A stretch of DNA of 64,000 nt from Bacteroidota bacterium (lineage in GTDB: Bacteria > Bacteroidota > Bacteroidia > Chitinophagales > Saprospiraceae). Shown piece by piece: positions 37,376-46,943 of the stretch (position 1 is its first letter; each line of letters starts with the position of its first letter). The notes under the pieces are model-generated. The model did no database searches. It was not told the origin of the DNA and was given only the letters and a program-made list of their open reading frames with translations. The DNA lies in NCBI GenBank assembly GCA_030147525.1, contig JASBVF010000024.1, positions 173,098 to 237,097 on the forward strand, in the 5' to 3' direction. A program made the translations under genes and the position numbers.

Positions 37376-37855
37376 TTAAGCCGGGTCGTTATTTTGATTT
37401 CTTCTGACGAGGTACTGAAAGGCAGGCACCAGCGTGAAGTACATCATCAGGCTTGCGGGCAGGGCCAGTGCCGTCCATCCGGCCACTGCCAGGAGGTTGG
37501 CCCAGCCAAGGTCCTGCAGGGCTGCGAAAAAGTTCTCCTGAAAGGCCCGTTGCAGGGAGTCGAGTGTCAGGCCGAGCGGGGTGGAGCCGGAAATCCATTC
37601 GCCGAAGCGGATGAACGGGATGATGAGCAACAATTGAAAAGGGTAGATGAGGTAACTCACGGCCAGCATGAGGGGTAAATTCAGGCGAAAGCGTACTGAA
37701 ATCGCCGTCATGGCCAGTGTGGTAACGCCTACCACCGGAAAAATACCCAGCATCAGGCCGATGGTGGTGCTGATGGCCAGTGACCTCGGCGAGGTGCCCT
37801 GCTGGAGGAAACCTTTGAACTTATTGAAAAATGTAAGCAGCTTTGACTTGATCAT
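37376..37855 (-). CDS. DUF2062 family membrane protein
   Basis: A 159-residue protein. It begins MIKSKLLTFFNKFKGFLQQGTSPRSLAISTTIGLMLGIFPVVG, the DUF2062 opening, followed by helices TTLAMTAISVRFRLNLPLMLAVSYLIYPFQLLLIIPFIRFGEWI and LLAVAGWTALALPASLMMYFTLVPAF. The family is of unknown function, often fused or adjacent to glycosyltransferases, which is not the case here. The divergent neighbour is the PD40 lipoprotein gene. Confidence 0.82.
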   Translation of the reverse strand: MIKSKLLTFFNKFKGFLQQGTSPRSLAISTTIGLMLGIFPVVGVTTLAMTAISVRFRLNLPLMLAVSYLIYPFQLLLIIPFIRFGEWISGSTPLGLTLDSLQRAFQENFFAALQDLGWANLLAVAGWTALALPASLMMYFTLVPAFQYLVRRNQNNDPA

Positions 37856-38017
37856 CCTTTGCAGAAAGGTTGTTACAACAGACTTTAACAGTAGCGGTAG
37901 TGGTTTGTTCGGTCCTGCATTATCGGAGGCGAAAATAAAACCTGAGGCTTTTGTATCCCAATTTTTTCCAGCAGGGAGTCAACATTTTGTCTTTTGAGTG
38001 CCTTTAACCTGTAATGC

Positions 38018-38998
38018 ATGATGCCTTGCTTCATGCTTGTTTTATCCACAAAAACTGATCCCTTGAGAATTATATTCCCGATTTTAACAGCCCTCTTTTT
38101 GCTAACCTGCTCGCCTTCGGGCAATACTTCCTTTGAAAATCAATATGGCGAACAGCCTGCTTTTGAAAGCTCTCACATTGCTTTTCTTTCCAACCGGACG
38201 GGTAATGGCGATATCTACATCATTGCCATGGACGGCTCAGGGTTGGAGCGGGTTACCTGGTCGGGTGAAAGCGAGTATGCGCCGAGGTGGACGAAGGACG
38301 GGCTGGTGTATGCCAGTCAGACCGTTGACGGAGAGTTTTTGATTAAAAAATATCATCGATCTCTGGCGGAGAAGGTGGTTTGTCCTAACCCTGCTTTTCA
38401 GGAAGTGCCGGAATGGTCGCCGGACGGCCGCTGGATGGTTTTTACCCAAAAAGAAACCGAGGGATCAAACCTGTACCTGGCCAATGCCAACGGGATTCCC
38501 ATCCGGCAGTTGACGAAAACGAAATTTGAGGATAAACAACCTTCCTTCTCTCCCGACGGTACGAAAGTGGTCTTTACTTCCAATCGTTCAGGCGATCAGG
38601 ATATCTGGTTGCTGGATCTGGAAAAGCTTTCCGTGCGGAACCTGACGGACTATCCCGGGCAGGAGGGGCATCCACGTTGGTCGCCACGGGGCGACAAGAT
38701 TCTTTTTTCGAGAATTGAAAACGGGAACGCCGACCTTTTCAGCATGAACCCGGATGGCACGGAGGTGAAAAATGTGACCAACAGCCCGGCCAATGAGCTT
38801 ACCGGCGCTTTTTCGCCTGACGGGAAATTCATTGCCTACAGCAGTTCGGATGATGGGAATCAGGAGTTGTTTGTTGCCAATGCTGACGGGAGCCACGCCC
38901 GGCAACTGACTTTCGATCCTGCTTTCGACGGCGATCCGGTGTGGGTGCCTGCTTTCTTTGATACGGCGAAGGTGAAACAACTGTTTAAACAGCTGTAA
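38018..38998 (+). CDS. TolB-like PD40 beta-propeller lipoprotein
   Basis: A 326-residue protein. The signal region ends ALFLLTCSPSGN, a lipobox, so it is probably an outer- or inner-membrane lipoprotein; a later start at Met6 is possible. Six PD40 blades are recognisable by their repeated W/F-SPDG signature: SHIAFLSNRTGNGDIYIIAMDGSG, EVPEWSPDGRWMVFTQ, QPSFSPDGTKVVFTSNRSGDQDIWLLD, HPRWSPRGDKILFSR, GAFSPDGKFIAYSSSDDGNQELFVANADG. TolB-type propellers bind other envelope proteins. There is no peptidase domain, unlike the first gene of the window. Confidence 0.85.
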   Translation: MMPCFMLVLSTKTDPLRIIFPILTALFLLTCSPSGNTSFENQYGEQPAFESSHIAFLSNRTGNGDIYIIAMDGSGLERVTWSGESEYAPRWTKDGLVYASQTVDGEFLIKKYHRSLAEKVVCPNPAFQEVPEWSPDGRWMVFTQKETEGSNLYLANANGIPIRQLTKTKFEDKQPSFSPDGTKVVFTSNRSGDQDIWLLDLEKLSVRNLTDYPGQEGHPRWSPRGDKILFSRIENGNADLFSMNPDGTEVKNVTNSPANELTGAFSPDGKFIAYSSSDDGNQELFVANADGSHARQLTFDPAFDGDPVWVPAFFDTAKVKQLFKQL

Positions 38999-39024
38999 AC
39001 CCGGCTGCGGGACGGTCTGAAAAC

Positions 39025-39612
39025 TCAGCGGGCCATGGCGGGCTGAAAACTCAGGCCCGGCCCGATGGAAATGATTTCGGGAATGCCGGGCAGCATGTCG
39101 AGTTGAAAGTACCGGCCTTCGGATAGCCGGTGTTGCCAGGAAAGCATTCCGCCGTGCCACACAAACTTTGTCATCCATTGCTTATTGTTGCTGATGTCGA
39201 ACAGCCCTTCGTCCACGTAGCCGGGGAGGAATGCCCAGTTTTGGCGGTAAAAAAACATGGGGCCAAAGCTGACGTTGACGGCATTGGGACTGTCCCAAAG
39301 TTCATTTTTCCGAACGAAAACACCGAGGTGCGACATGCCGAGAAAGCGGCCTGAACAATCGTGCGCAACGATGGCCTGCGAGTATTGCATGCCCCAGTCG
39401 GGGGTGGCATGGTAGCGGAGCGTGATGAGGATGCCGCCGTTGACCATCAGTCGTCCGTTGCGGGTGATTTTACCTTTGAACAGATGCGGATGTTTGCTTT
39501 TTTTTAAATGATAGGAAAGGCCGATGAGTTGAAAACCTACGGAAAAACGCTGTGCGGAGAGGCCGGCGACCAGCCCGAAGGTGAATAAAAGCAGAAGTAG
39601 GATTGTTTTCAT
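39025..39612 (-). CDS. Unknown exported, probably beta-rich outer-membrane protein
   Basis: A 195-residue protein with a clear signal peptide (MKTILLLLLFTFGLVAGLSAQ). The mature part alternates aromatic and small residues (RFSVGFQLIGLSYHL, VNVSFGPMFFYRQNWAFLPGY, YFQLDMLPGIPEIISIGPGLSF), which suggests a small beta-barrel. I do not recognise a named domain. It is convergent with the PD40 gene and divergent from the YceI gene; the 334-base gap 39613-39946 between them holds both promoters, but no consensus -33/-7 pair was identified. Confidence 0.65.
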   Translation of the reverse strand: MKTILLLLLFTFGLVAGLSAQRFSVGFQLIGLSYHLKKSKHPHLFKGKITRNGRLMVNGGILITLRYHATPDWGMQYSQAIVAHDCSGRFLGMSHLGVFVRKNELWDSPNAVNVSFGPMFFYRQNWAFLPGYVDEGLFDISNNKQWMTKFVWHGGMLSWQHRLSEGRYFQLDMLPGIPEIISIGPGLSFQPAMAR

Positions 39613-39946
39613 GCGTACAGATTGTTTCAGTCAGCGAGTAGAGATTGCGGGTGATTTTATATACCCAAAAAAATACCAAACCGTTGGCTGCTTCTCCGGC
39701 TGCGACGGGCCGGGTATTTTCTATGACTTATTTTTTGGATGAAACAGGGGGGCGTTTACCCCGGCAGGGCAGCGGATTTTTATAAAAACTTAACATTTTG
39801 GGCGGATAAAAGGGCTGAAAAGGCCCACCGAACGGGATATAGCGTCTTTTTCTGATCTTTTTTTCCAATCGTGTGTTAGATGAGTCCAACTGCTTATGCA
39901 GATGGGAAATCCATAATATTTCACCATAAAATTGTTCTAAAAAATT

Positions 39947-40621
39947 ATGAAAAAACTATCTCTGTTTGCCAGCCTGCTGGCTGTACTTTTCTTTGTTGCC
40001 TGCCAAAACAGCAACAGCGGCCAGGCCGTGGAAACCGGCGAGGCCCAGGATGCTGCCACTGCTTCTGAAGGTGCTGTTACTTATGCCATCGATAAGGAAG
40101 CGAGCGTGATTATGTGGGAAGGTTACAAGCCTGCCAAATACTCACACACCGGTATTATTCAGTTAAAAGACGGCTCTCTGGCGGTTAATGAAGGCAACAT
40201 TGAAGGCGGAAGCTTCGTGATTGATATGACCACACTGACGAACCTCGATGTGGAAGATCCAAAAGATAAAGCAAAGCTGGAAGGACACCTTAAGTCCGGT
40301 GACTTTTTTGAAGTGGATAAATATCCTACCGGTCAGTTTGAAATCACGAAGGTGGAGCCCATGACTGGCGGCGACGGCAATGCTACGCATAAAATTACCG
40401 GTAACCTCACGCTGAAAGGCATCACGAAAAGCATCGAATTGCCGGCCAATGTGGCTATCGATGGCGACAAAGTGGTGGCAACTACGCCGGAATTTACCAT
40501 CAACCGCACGGAATGGGATGTGAAATTCAATTCCGGCGTTATAGGCACCGTGGGCGATGCTTTGATCGCTGATGACGTAAAACTGAAGATCGATCTTATG
40601 GCGAGCAGCTCCGTTCGCTGA
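39947..40621 (+). CDS. YceI family lipoprotein
   Basis: A 224-residue protein. The signal ends LAVLFFVACQNSN, a lipobox. After a short acidic linker comes the YceI lipocalin-like barrel: YAIDKEASVIMWEGYKPAKYSHTGIIQLKDGSL, GGSFVIDMTTLTNLDVEDPKDKAKLEGHLKSGDFFEVDKYPTGQFEITKV, GNLTLKGITKSIELPANV and INRTEWDVKFNSG. Such barrels bind polyisoprenoid or other lipids in the periplasm. It is a single-gene unit ended by the terminator at 40653-40683. The ligand is not known. Confidence 0.93.
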   Translation: MKKLSLFASLLAVLFFVACQNSNSGQAVETGEAQDAATASEGAVTYAIDKEASVIMWEGYKPAKYSHTGIIQLKDGSLAVNEGNIEGGSFVIDMTTLTNLDVEDPKDKAKLEGHLKSGDFFEVDKYPTGQFEITKVEPMTGGDGNATHKITGNLTLKGITKSIELPANVAIDGDKVVATTPEFTINRTEWDVKFNSGVIGTVGDALIADDVKLKIDLMASSSVR

Positions 40622-40652
40622 AAAATATTTGAAAGTTAGCTAAGTAATGAAT

Positions 40653-40683
40653 GGCTGTACAGGGTCTCTGTACGGCCCTTTTT
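40653..40683 (+). terminator. Intrinsic terminator after the YceI gene
   Basis: GGCTGTACAG at 40653-40662 pairs with CTGTACGGCC at 40668-40677 (one G-U pair), with loop GGTCT and a run of five T from 40679. Confidence 0.85.
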
Positions 40684-40698
40684 AGTTGGTGAAGCGAC

Positions 40699-41748
40699 CT
40701 ACCAAAACCAGGGAACTTCGAGAGAGGCTTCAGAGATGACAAGGCAATTAAGACAGGATTCTTTGTAGCCGAAATAGGTTAATCCGTTGCTTTCATAGTC
40801 TCGCCTGCAAGGATCAATGACGTAAAGCGGTTCGATATCGTGCCGGTAAATAAAGATGCGGGCGGTGTCTACAGCAGCGGCTTCAAAAAAACCTAAAACC
40901 AACTGGTTTTCATTGCCGGGCATGTAAAGATTCCCGGATACTTGTGCCGGGGGTGTGTCGAAGATAGTGCCCTGTGGGTTGGCGGCTTTGCTGATGTCCC
41001 GCCAATACTCGTAGGAAGCAGCTGTGGTGTTCAACTGGTAAACCTGGATGCAGTTTTTTTCATAAAAACGGTCATCGACTTTGACTGTACCTACCTCCTG
41101 CCGGACGAGAGCGTAGCTTTCCTGCGATTCCGTGTGAAAAATATTGGGGTCCTGGCGGGCGTAGGGTTCCGTGAGGAAACAAACTTTGGGAGGCGGGGCA
41201 AAGGGATTGCCGAGCACCACGTTCTGGTTAATTTCCGTGCGGGTGTAAATGCGATCGGCTTCCCATCGTAGCCAGGTTTGGCCGCCGGCCGGGATGTTTA
41301 CGTCTACGTAAGCGGTGAAAGACACCGTGGCGTTGTTTCCGGCATTGAGTTTATCAATTTTTAGTTTGGAGGGCATGGTTTCCGGGCGGCTGCGTATGAT
41401 TTCGCCACCGGGCATCCGGATGTTTAACTCGTAGGTACGGCCGGGGATGCCTTTGACGGAGTTTTTCAACAGCAAATACCGGCCGAATTCAGGTTCGATA
41501 TATTGCTCTTCGTTGCCCATGTCGTCAAGGATGGTGACGACGGCGTCGCCGATGGGTACCTGCCCTTCCTCCGGGCTGAACAAACCGGTTCGGTAGATGC
41601 GCAATTCCTCCGGGCGGGGGTCGTCGGTGATGCGGCCATATACGGCGAAAGCGGAAGGGGGATGCATCGGCTCAAATTCAATTTCGGTGACGCAGGCAGT
41701 GACGAAGGTCAGCAAGGCAATGGCAATGATCGGATTCCTGTATTTCAT
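40699..41748 (-). CDS. DUF4249 lipoprotein, partner of the TonB-dependent receptor
   Basis: A 349-residue protein with a lipobox (ALLTFVTACVTE). The DUF4249 features are FEPMHPPSAFAVYGRITDDPRPEELRIYRT, the segment AVVTILDDMGNEEQYIEPEFGRYLLL, GRTYELNIRMPGGEIIRSRPETMP and the late ESCLNCLVISEA with paired cysteines. Genes of this family typically follow a TonB-dependent receptor, as here: the receptor gene ends three bases upstream. The pair probably acts in uptake of an unknown compound across the outer membrane, with this protein as a surface or inner-leaflet partner. Confidence 0.88.
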   Translation of the reverse strand: MKYRNPIIAIALLTFVTACVTEIEFEPMHPPSAFAVYGRITDDPRPEELRIYRTGLFSPEEGQVPIGDAVVTILDDMGNEEQYIEPEFGRYLLLKNSVKGIPGRTYELNIRMPGGEIIRSRPETMPSKLKIDKLNAGNNATVSFTAYVDVNIPAGGQTWLRWEADRIYTRTEINQNVVLGNPFAPPPKVCFLTEPYARQDPNIFHTESQESYALVRQEVGTVKVDDRFYEKNCIQVYQLNTTAASYEYWRDISKAANPQGTIFDTPPAQVSGNLYMPGNENQLVLGFFEAAAVDTARIFIYRHDIEPLYVIDPCRRDYESNGLTYFGYKESCLNCLVISEASLEVPWFW

Positions 41749-41751
41749 GTT

Positions 41752-44487
41752 TTAAAAAGTAAAATTATAGGTCATGGCGGGCAGTGCAGCGCCTAAGACA
41801 GACAACTCGTATGCTGAGACCTGATTGATGTTGTTTCTTTTAAAATAAACGGAAAAGGGGTTTTTTCTTCCATAGACATTGTAAATGGAAAAGGTAAGGC
41901 TGCCCCGCCATCCTTTGATTTTGGCTTTGCTGTTGTCGATGGTGTAAGCAAGGTCGAGCCGGTGGTAGTCTCTGATCCGGAATTGGTTGCGCTCAGAGAA
42001 ATTAGGGATTACCACGCCGTTGATGTTGTAATAGTTGAACGGGGTGGTGATGGGTCTGCCGCTGTTGTAGGTGAAGCTGAAGTTAAAAATGTTCCGGGGG
42101 TTGATCTGGCAACGTCCGACGATGGAGAGCTGATGCGGTTTGTCGAAGTTTGCAGGATACCACTTGCCGCTGTTGATGGTTTCGGCAGGGTGGAGACCCT
42201 GTACTTTTACTCTTGCACGGGAAAAGGTGTAGGACAACCACCCGGTCCATTTTCCGGTGATTTTGCGGATGGAAAACTCGGCACCCCAGGTGCGTCCACG
42301 GCCCTGGAGGAGTTCGGTTTCGAGGCGTTCGTTCAGCAACAGGTCGGGAAGGTCTTTGTATTCGGGCTGGTTTTTAATTTTTTTGAACCAGGCTTCCACG
42401 GAATACTCCCAGCGTTCGTCCTCCGAGTTTTGATAAAAGCCCAATGACAGCTGATCAGCGATTTGCGGCAGGAGATAGGGCGAACTTGTTTGCCAAAGGT
42501 CGACGGGCGTGGGGGCAGAAGTGTTGGATATCAAATGAATGTATTGCCGCAGGCGGTTGTAGCTGCCTTTCAGCGAGGTTTGGCGGCGAAGGCTGTATTT
42601 CATGGAAAATCTTGGCTCGATACCATGCCAGGTCTGGATGACCGTGCCGTTTTCATAAAACTTCAGGCCGCTGACGGTGGATTCTTCCCGGGGCAGGCCG
42701 TTTTCATACTGAAAGACCGTTTGTGGACCCAGCAACTGGAATAGGCTGTAACGCATGCCTGCGGAAAAAGCTACCCGTTCGTTGAGCTTCCACTCGTCCT
42801 GCAGGTAAACGCCGGCTTCCCGCCCGTTGCCACGGCGGATGGTTTTGGAAGTAACGGCAGTGGCTCCGTCTGCCGGGCGAATGGTTTCGGGGGAGGGTTC
42901 ATAAAAATTGGTTTCGATGCCAAAGCGGAGGGAGTGCTGCTGCTGCCCTGCGAGCAGCAGGTTTTCAATTTTAGCTTTGTAGTTGCTGATGCCGTTGTCA
43001 AGCGTAAATGCGTCGTTGCCACGTGGGTCGAATTGCGAAGCATCATAACGCACCGCCGAGACGGACAGGCTGGTGGAGAACCTGTCGTTGTGAATGAGGT
43101 CGTACTGGCCGCCGAGCTGGATGTTGCGCCAGTTGTAGCCAAAATCACGGCTGTAGCGGAAGTAGTCCCAGGTGTGTACCCCGATAAGTTTCAGGGTGCT
43201 TTTGGTTCCGGTACGCCAGGTTAATTTCAGCAGCTGATCGTTGAAGCGGGCAGCGCTCCGGGCTACGTTTTTGTTCTGGATCTGGGGTAAAATATATCCG
43301 ATGTAAGAGCCCCTCCCACCCACTAAAATAGAGACTTTGTCCTTGATGAGCGGCCCTTCGAAAACAGCCCGGCTTGAAACAACGCCGACGCTGCCGTTGC
43401 CTTTCCAGTTGTAGCGGTTGCCGTCACGCAATTTTACATCCAGCACTGAAGAGAGGCGCCCGCCATACTGCGCCGGAATGTGGCCTTTGTATAAAGTGAC
43501 CTGCTCTACGGCGTCGGCATTGAAAACAGAAAAGAAACCGAGGGCATGAGCGCTGTTGAATAAAGCCATGCCGTCCTGCAGGACGAGGTTCTGGTCGATG
43601 TTGCCGCCACGGACGTTGAACCCGCCGGAGCCTTCTCCGGCCGTGCTGACGCCGGGCAGGTATTGCAGGCTTTTGATGATGTCCGCTTCTCCTGCCAGTA
43701 CGGGCAGCTCCCGTAAAGCGGTCATGTCTAATTTTTCAAGGCCGAGGGTGGTTGATTCAGTGCTTCTCTGAACAGCAGCGCCTTTGACGAGGACTTCGGT
43801 CAGTTGTAAAGGGTTGGGGTTCAGCAAGATGGTCATTTCACCATCGTCGAAGATGGTTAATTTCACTAAAACTGACTGGTAACCAATGTATTCGATCAAT
43901 ACGGACCAGGTGCCCGTTTGAAGGTTAAGTTCGAAAGCGCCGTTTTCATCCGTGATGGCGCCTTCGCCTGTTTCCCGGATGTAAACGGTGGCGCCGATGA
44001 TGCTTTCGTTGGTTTGATCGGCGGAGATGTTGCCGGTGAGGGTGAGTTGGCTTCCGCTGACCCTTGCTCCCGGTTCGCCGATTATGAGTTTTCTTTCGAT
44101 TAAATCGGCGAGGAGCGGAGACTGGTATTTGCCAGACTCCCATCCTGCGATTAATTCCACGATGAAAACGGCGTTCATCCGGTCGGTGGGTGCTACGATG
44201 ATTTTGTCCTGGCCGGCATTGGTAAAGCGCATGTTGCTGCCATCCAGTATTTGACGGAGGGCATCCCGCAGGGAGGTTTTATTAAAATCAAAACTGACCC
44301 GGTAGGCGGGGATCAATTCGGGATGGTAGTAGATACTGACGCCGGTTTTTTCTGCCAATGATTCCAGGACGGTAGATACGGGTGTTTCCTGATATTTTGC
44401 GGTGACTAACAGATCGTACGGTGACTGGCTGAAGAGAGATGAACCGCTAAGGAAAATGAAAAAGAGAAAAAGGCTGAAAAAACGCAT
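41752..44487 (-). CDS. TonB-dependent receptor with STN and carboxypeptidase-like domains
   Basis: A 911-residue protein with a signal peptide (MRFFSLFLFFIFLSGSSLFSQ). Residues about 22-120 form an STN domain (PVSTVLESLAEKTGVSIYYHPELIPAYRVSFDFNKTSLRDALRQIL), common in receptors of the FecA or SusC type that signal to an anti-sigma factor. Next is a CarboxypepD_reg domain (TNESIIGATVYIRETGEGAITDENGAFEL). The plug has LPVLAGEADIIKSLQYLPGVSTAGEGSGGFNVRGG. The rest is a barrel ending AMTYNFTF. No sigma/anti-sigma genes are visible nearby. It is the first gene of a pair with the DUF4249 lipoprotein. Confidence 0.93.
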   Translation of the reverse strand: MRFFSLFLFFIFLSGSSLFSQSPYDLLVTAKYQETPVSTVLESLAEKTGVSIYYHPELIPAYRVSFDFNKTSLRDALRQILDGSNMRFTNAGQDKIIVAPTDRMNAVFIVELIAGWESGKYQSPLLADLIERKLIIGEPGARVSGSQLTLTGNISADQTNESIIGATVYIRETGEGAITDENGAFELNLQTGTWSVLIEYIGYQSVLVKLTIFDDGEMTILLNPNPLQLTEVLVKGAAVQRSTESTTLGLEKLDMTALRELPVLAGEADIIKSLQYLPGVSTAGEGSGGFNVRGGNIDQNLVLQDGMALFNSAHALGFFSVFNADAVEQVTLYKGHIPAQYGGRLSSVLDVKLRDGNRYNWKGNGSVGVVSSRAVFEGPLIKDKVSILVGGRGSYIGYILPQIQNKNVARSAARFNDQLLKLTWRTGTKSTLKLIGVHTWDYFRYSRDFGYNWRNIQLGGQYDLIHNDRFSTSLSVSAVRYDASQFDPRGNDAFTLDNGISNYKAKIENLLLAGQQQHSLRFGIETNFYEPSPETIRPADGATAVTSKTIRRGNGREAGVYLQDEWKLNERVAFSAGMRYSLFQLLGPQTVFQYENGLPREESTVSGLKFYENGTVIQTWHGIEPRFSMKYSLRRQTSLKGSYNRLRQYIHLISNTSAPTPVDLWQTSSPYLLPQIADQLSLGFYQNSEDERWEYSVEAWFKKIKNQPEYKDLPDLLLNERLETELLQGRGRTWGAEFSIRKITGKWTGWLSYTFSRARVKVQGLHPAETINSGKWYPANFDKPHQLSIVGRCQINPRNIFNFSFTYNSGRPITTPFNYYNINGVVIPNFSERNQFRIRDYHRLDLAYTIDNSKAKIKGWRGSLTFSIYNVYGRKNPFSVYFKRNNINQVSAYELSVLGAALPAMTYNFTF

Positions 44488-44705
44488 AGAGGGGAGAGTT
44501 TGTAGAATCGCTCTAAGGTAGAAAAATGCGGCGTTTTACCGGAATTAAGTCAGGGATATGTATTCCGGATTTCAAAAAAAAGCCATACCGGCAGGCGGTT
44601 TTTTATAAAATGAAAATTTGGTGAAGGGGGCGTGCTACGCTCAATCTGTTGATTTGAAGTTTGATAGTTTTGGAGAATGTTGGTTCTGAAATGTGGGTGC
44701 AGGGG

Positions 44706-45155
44706 CTAATTGTCGATCATAATCCACTCCGTACCACCTTCTGCTTCGACTGTTTTGGCGATGCGGAAGCCATTTTTTTGATAAAAAGTGGCCAAGGCTT
44801 CGTCTTCAACGGCCAGCCAGAAGTGTTGGCCTGGGTATTCTTTTTTTAGTTCCCGCAGCCAGCGGGAGCCCAGTTTTTTTCCACGAAATTTTTCATCAAA
44901 CCAAAGAAAGCCAATGTACAGGTAATGTTGGTCGAACCATGATTGGGCTTCTTCCTGGTAGGAAACGGCATCGGGTGCGGGGCTGGCGAAGACGATGCCG
45001 CCCCCAAGGATGGTGGTTTCGGTTTCAAGGGTGAATATTCTGGATGTTTGAGTGTAAACAGGCCAAAAGGGGACGATGCCTTCCTGCCAGTCGTTGGGCA
45101 GAAGATCAAAAAATCGGTGGGGGTGGAGGGAGGTGTCTTTGAAGTGGCAGTACAT
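44706..45155 (-). CDS. GNAT family N-acetyltransferase
   Basis: I start at MYCHFKDTS (45155); the longer frame adds 23 residues that lie in a repeat-like region. The resulting 149-residue protein has the GNAT core: LYIGFLWFDEKFRGKKLGSRWLRELKKEYPGQHFWLAVEDEALATFYQKNGFRIAKTV. The RGKKLGSRW segment is a version of the acetyl-CoA-binding R/Q-x-x-G-x-G/A loop. The substrate is unknown. The region upstream (45174-45310) is an imperfect inverted repeat shared in part with 20234-20273. Confidence 0.82.
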   Translation of the reverse strand: MYCHFKDTSLHPHRFFDLLPNDWQEGIVPFWPVYTQTSRIFTLETETTILGGGIVFASPAPDAVSYQEEAQSWFDQHYLYIGFLWFDEKFRGKKLGSRWLRELKKEYPGQHFWLAVEDEALATFYQKNGFRIAKTVEAEGGTEWIMIDN

Positions 45156-45173
45156 GGCGGAGGTGTTGGTTGT

Positions 45174-45310
45174 TTTTGATTGAAGATTGACGATTACATG
45201 ACTTATGATTTTTGATTGGGACACCTTGCGTTTTCATTAACCTTTAGGTAAAATAAAATGCTGCGCCTGCCCCAATCAAAAATCAAGTATCAAACATCGA
45301 AGAATCAAAA
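45174..45310. repeat. Imperfect inverted repeat related to 20101-20273
   Basis: The right arm (about 45271-45310) contains ATCAAGTATCAAA-C-ATCG, matching the core of the 20234-20273 arm except at one base. The left arm (about 45174-45220) carries the corresponding complement with small gaps, including ATTTTTGATTGGG. Between the arms are about 50 bases without a gene. Confidence 0.65.
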
Positions 45311-45349
45311 ATTAAAAAGAAAATCGATTGCAAGTTTCCTTTCTGTTTT

Positions 45350-46645
45350 TCATAATAGTCCCCATGTCCAAAGGCGGTCGGAATCTTCGAGCCAGCGGTC
45401 GCCAATGTCGGTGCGGTAGTAGGAATTGTTGATGAGGACGCTGTTGATGCGGCTGTACATGAGCCGTTGGGCTTCCCGCATGGTGGTTCCGGTGCCTGCG
45501 ACGAGGACTGCGATGCCGGAGTCGCCGGTGATGAGCCATTCGCCGTTCACTTTTTTGAGGTGCATGGGGTGGATGCCTTTTTTGTTGTCCTTTTTTACGA
45601 CCACAACGGCGTCTTTGGAGAAAAGTTTGAAGGTTTCGGGGTCGTTGTAGGGGAAAGGGGGGACTACCATGTAGGCGCCGACCTGGAAGCCGGGCTTTGT
45701 TTTGATGGTAAAAGTCTGTCCGGAGGCGACTTTCCAGAGCATTTGACCGAAGGGCTCCCGAATGCCTGCCCGCTGGATGTAAACCTGCGGAAAGCCGAAG
45801 CGGGTGGTGAATTCGAGGGGGTAAATGCCGTTGCCGTTGACGATGCAATTGATGTCGATGTGGCCTACGAATTTGTTGTTGGCCAGGGTGGTTTCCATCT
45901 TTTTGAGTGTGGCGTCGAAGATGGGGTTTTCTTCGGTCCAGAACATGCTGGTGCCCATTTCACCGGTGGAAACGCCGAGTTCTTTGGGGAAAAGTTTTTT
46001 GTGTTCGAAGGTAATATTGATGGGTTTGATGAATTCCCGGCCGTTGAAAAAGGCTGCCACGGACACTTCGACGCCATTGACCCGACGCTGAAGCTGAAAG
46101 GTGCCCATGTCGTCGCCCCAGCTTTTTTCATACGCCTTAAGTACCCGCACGATGTCGCTTCCGTCTTCTTCCTTGCCGACAAAAAGGAGTTGTTTATAGT
46201 CCTGTGTTTCGCCGGAGGGCTTAATGACGTAGGTGTTGGGGCTTGACTGCACGTAGGCAATGGCTTCGTGGAAGGTGGTGAACTCTTTGTATTTAAGGAT
46301 TTTGATTTTGTGGCGTTTGAGTTCGGCTTGTCCGAAGCTGCGGTCGAGTTCGAGGTTGTCGGTGTATGCTGTGCCGCCTATGACGAGCTTTCCGGCGGCT
46401 CTGAGCTCCTCAGCAATTTTACCGTAACCGGTATAATCGAAAACGATGACGTCAGCCCAGTTGATGTGTTTCTCCCATTGGCGTGCTTTGGGGACAAATC
46501 CGTCGCCGATTTCCTTACAGGGTTTGTAGTCGATGTACATTTTGACGGCGTTGCCTTCTTCCTGGATGGCGTAGGCGATGTCGAGCATGTCGCCCCACTT
46601 GGAGACGAAGAGGAATTTTAGTTTTTCCGGTATGTTGTTTTGCAT
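45350..46645 (-). CDS. ATP-grasp enzyme resembling phosphoribosylamine-glycine ligase
   Basis: A 431-residue cytosolic protein. The N-terminus (LKFLFVSKWGDMLDIAYAIQEEG) is a PurD-like Rossmann part. The ATP-grasp region has NTYVIKPSGETQDYKQLLFVG, LQRRVNGVEVSVAAFFNGREFI, KPINITFEHKKLFPKELGVSTGEMGT and VGHIDINCIVNGNGIYPLEFTTRFGFPQVYIQ, where the last metal-binding region is clear. The family includes GAR synthetase. The usual PurD N-terminus with GxGGREHA is not present, so a divergent paralogue ligating another carboxylate to an amine is likely. No purine genes are nearby. The 457-base upstream region is unusual. Confidence 0.75.
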   Translation of the reverse strand: MQNNIPEKLKFLFVSKWGDMLDIAYAIQEEGNAVKMYIDYKPCKEIGDGFVPKARQWEKHINWADVIVFDYTGYGKIAEELRAAGKLVIGGTAYTDNLELDRSFGQAELKRHKIKILKYKEFTTFHEAIAYVQSSPNTYVIKPSGETQDYKQLLFVGKEEDGSDIVRVLKAYEKSWGDDMGTFQLQRRVNGVEVSVAAFFNGREFIKPINITFEHKKLFPKELGVSTGEMGTSMFWTEENPIFDATLKKMETTLANNKFVGHIDINCIVNGNGIYPLEFTTRFGFPQVYIQRAGIREPFGQMLWKVASGQTFTIKTKPGFQVGAYMVVPPFPYNDPETFKLFSKDAVVVVKKDNKKGIHPMHLKKVNGEWLITGDSGIAVLVAGTGTTMREAQRLMYSRINSVLINNSYYRTDIGDRWLEDSDRLWTWGLL

Positions 46646-46844
46646 GAAAATATCAGGTGATAAATTTTGGGCGAATGTAGGGATGTGGAAGATTTTGAGG
46701 GTGTTAATTTTTATTTGTAAAACAAATTCGTGGGAAGAGAGGGCTTGTGTGGTGGTTTAATGCTTGCGTTTAGCCGGGTGAATGTAGTGTTTTTGAAAGA
46801 AGATGGTTTGTTTTAGAAACATTTGTGAGCGAATGTAAAAGTTC

Positions 46845-46892
46845 GGTGTCAAAAAATATAAATGGGGTGTCCCATTGTAAAGTTGGGGTGTC
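46845..46892. promoter_or_regulatory. Three GGTGTC repeats at 21-base spacing
   Basis: GGTGTC occurs at 46845-46850, 46866-46871 and 46887-46892, exactly 21 bases apart, or two helical turns. The first and third are preceded by TGTAAA(A)GTT. This is expected for a regulator binding on one face of the DNA about 200 bases upstream of the ATP-grasp gene. Confidence 0.55.
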
Positions 46893-46943
46893 TGAAAATT
46901 AAAAGTGAGGGAGTGATAAGGTTCAAGGATGCCCGCTATCCTT

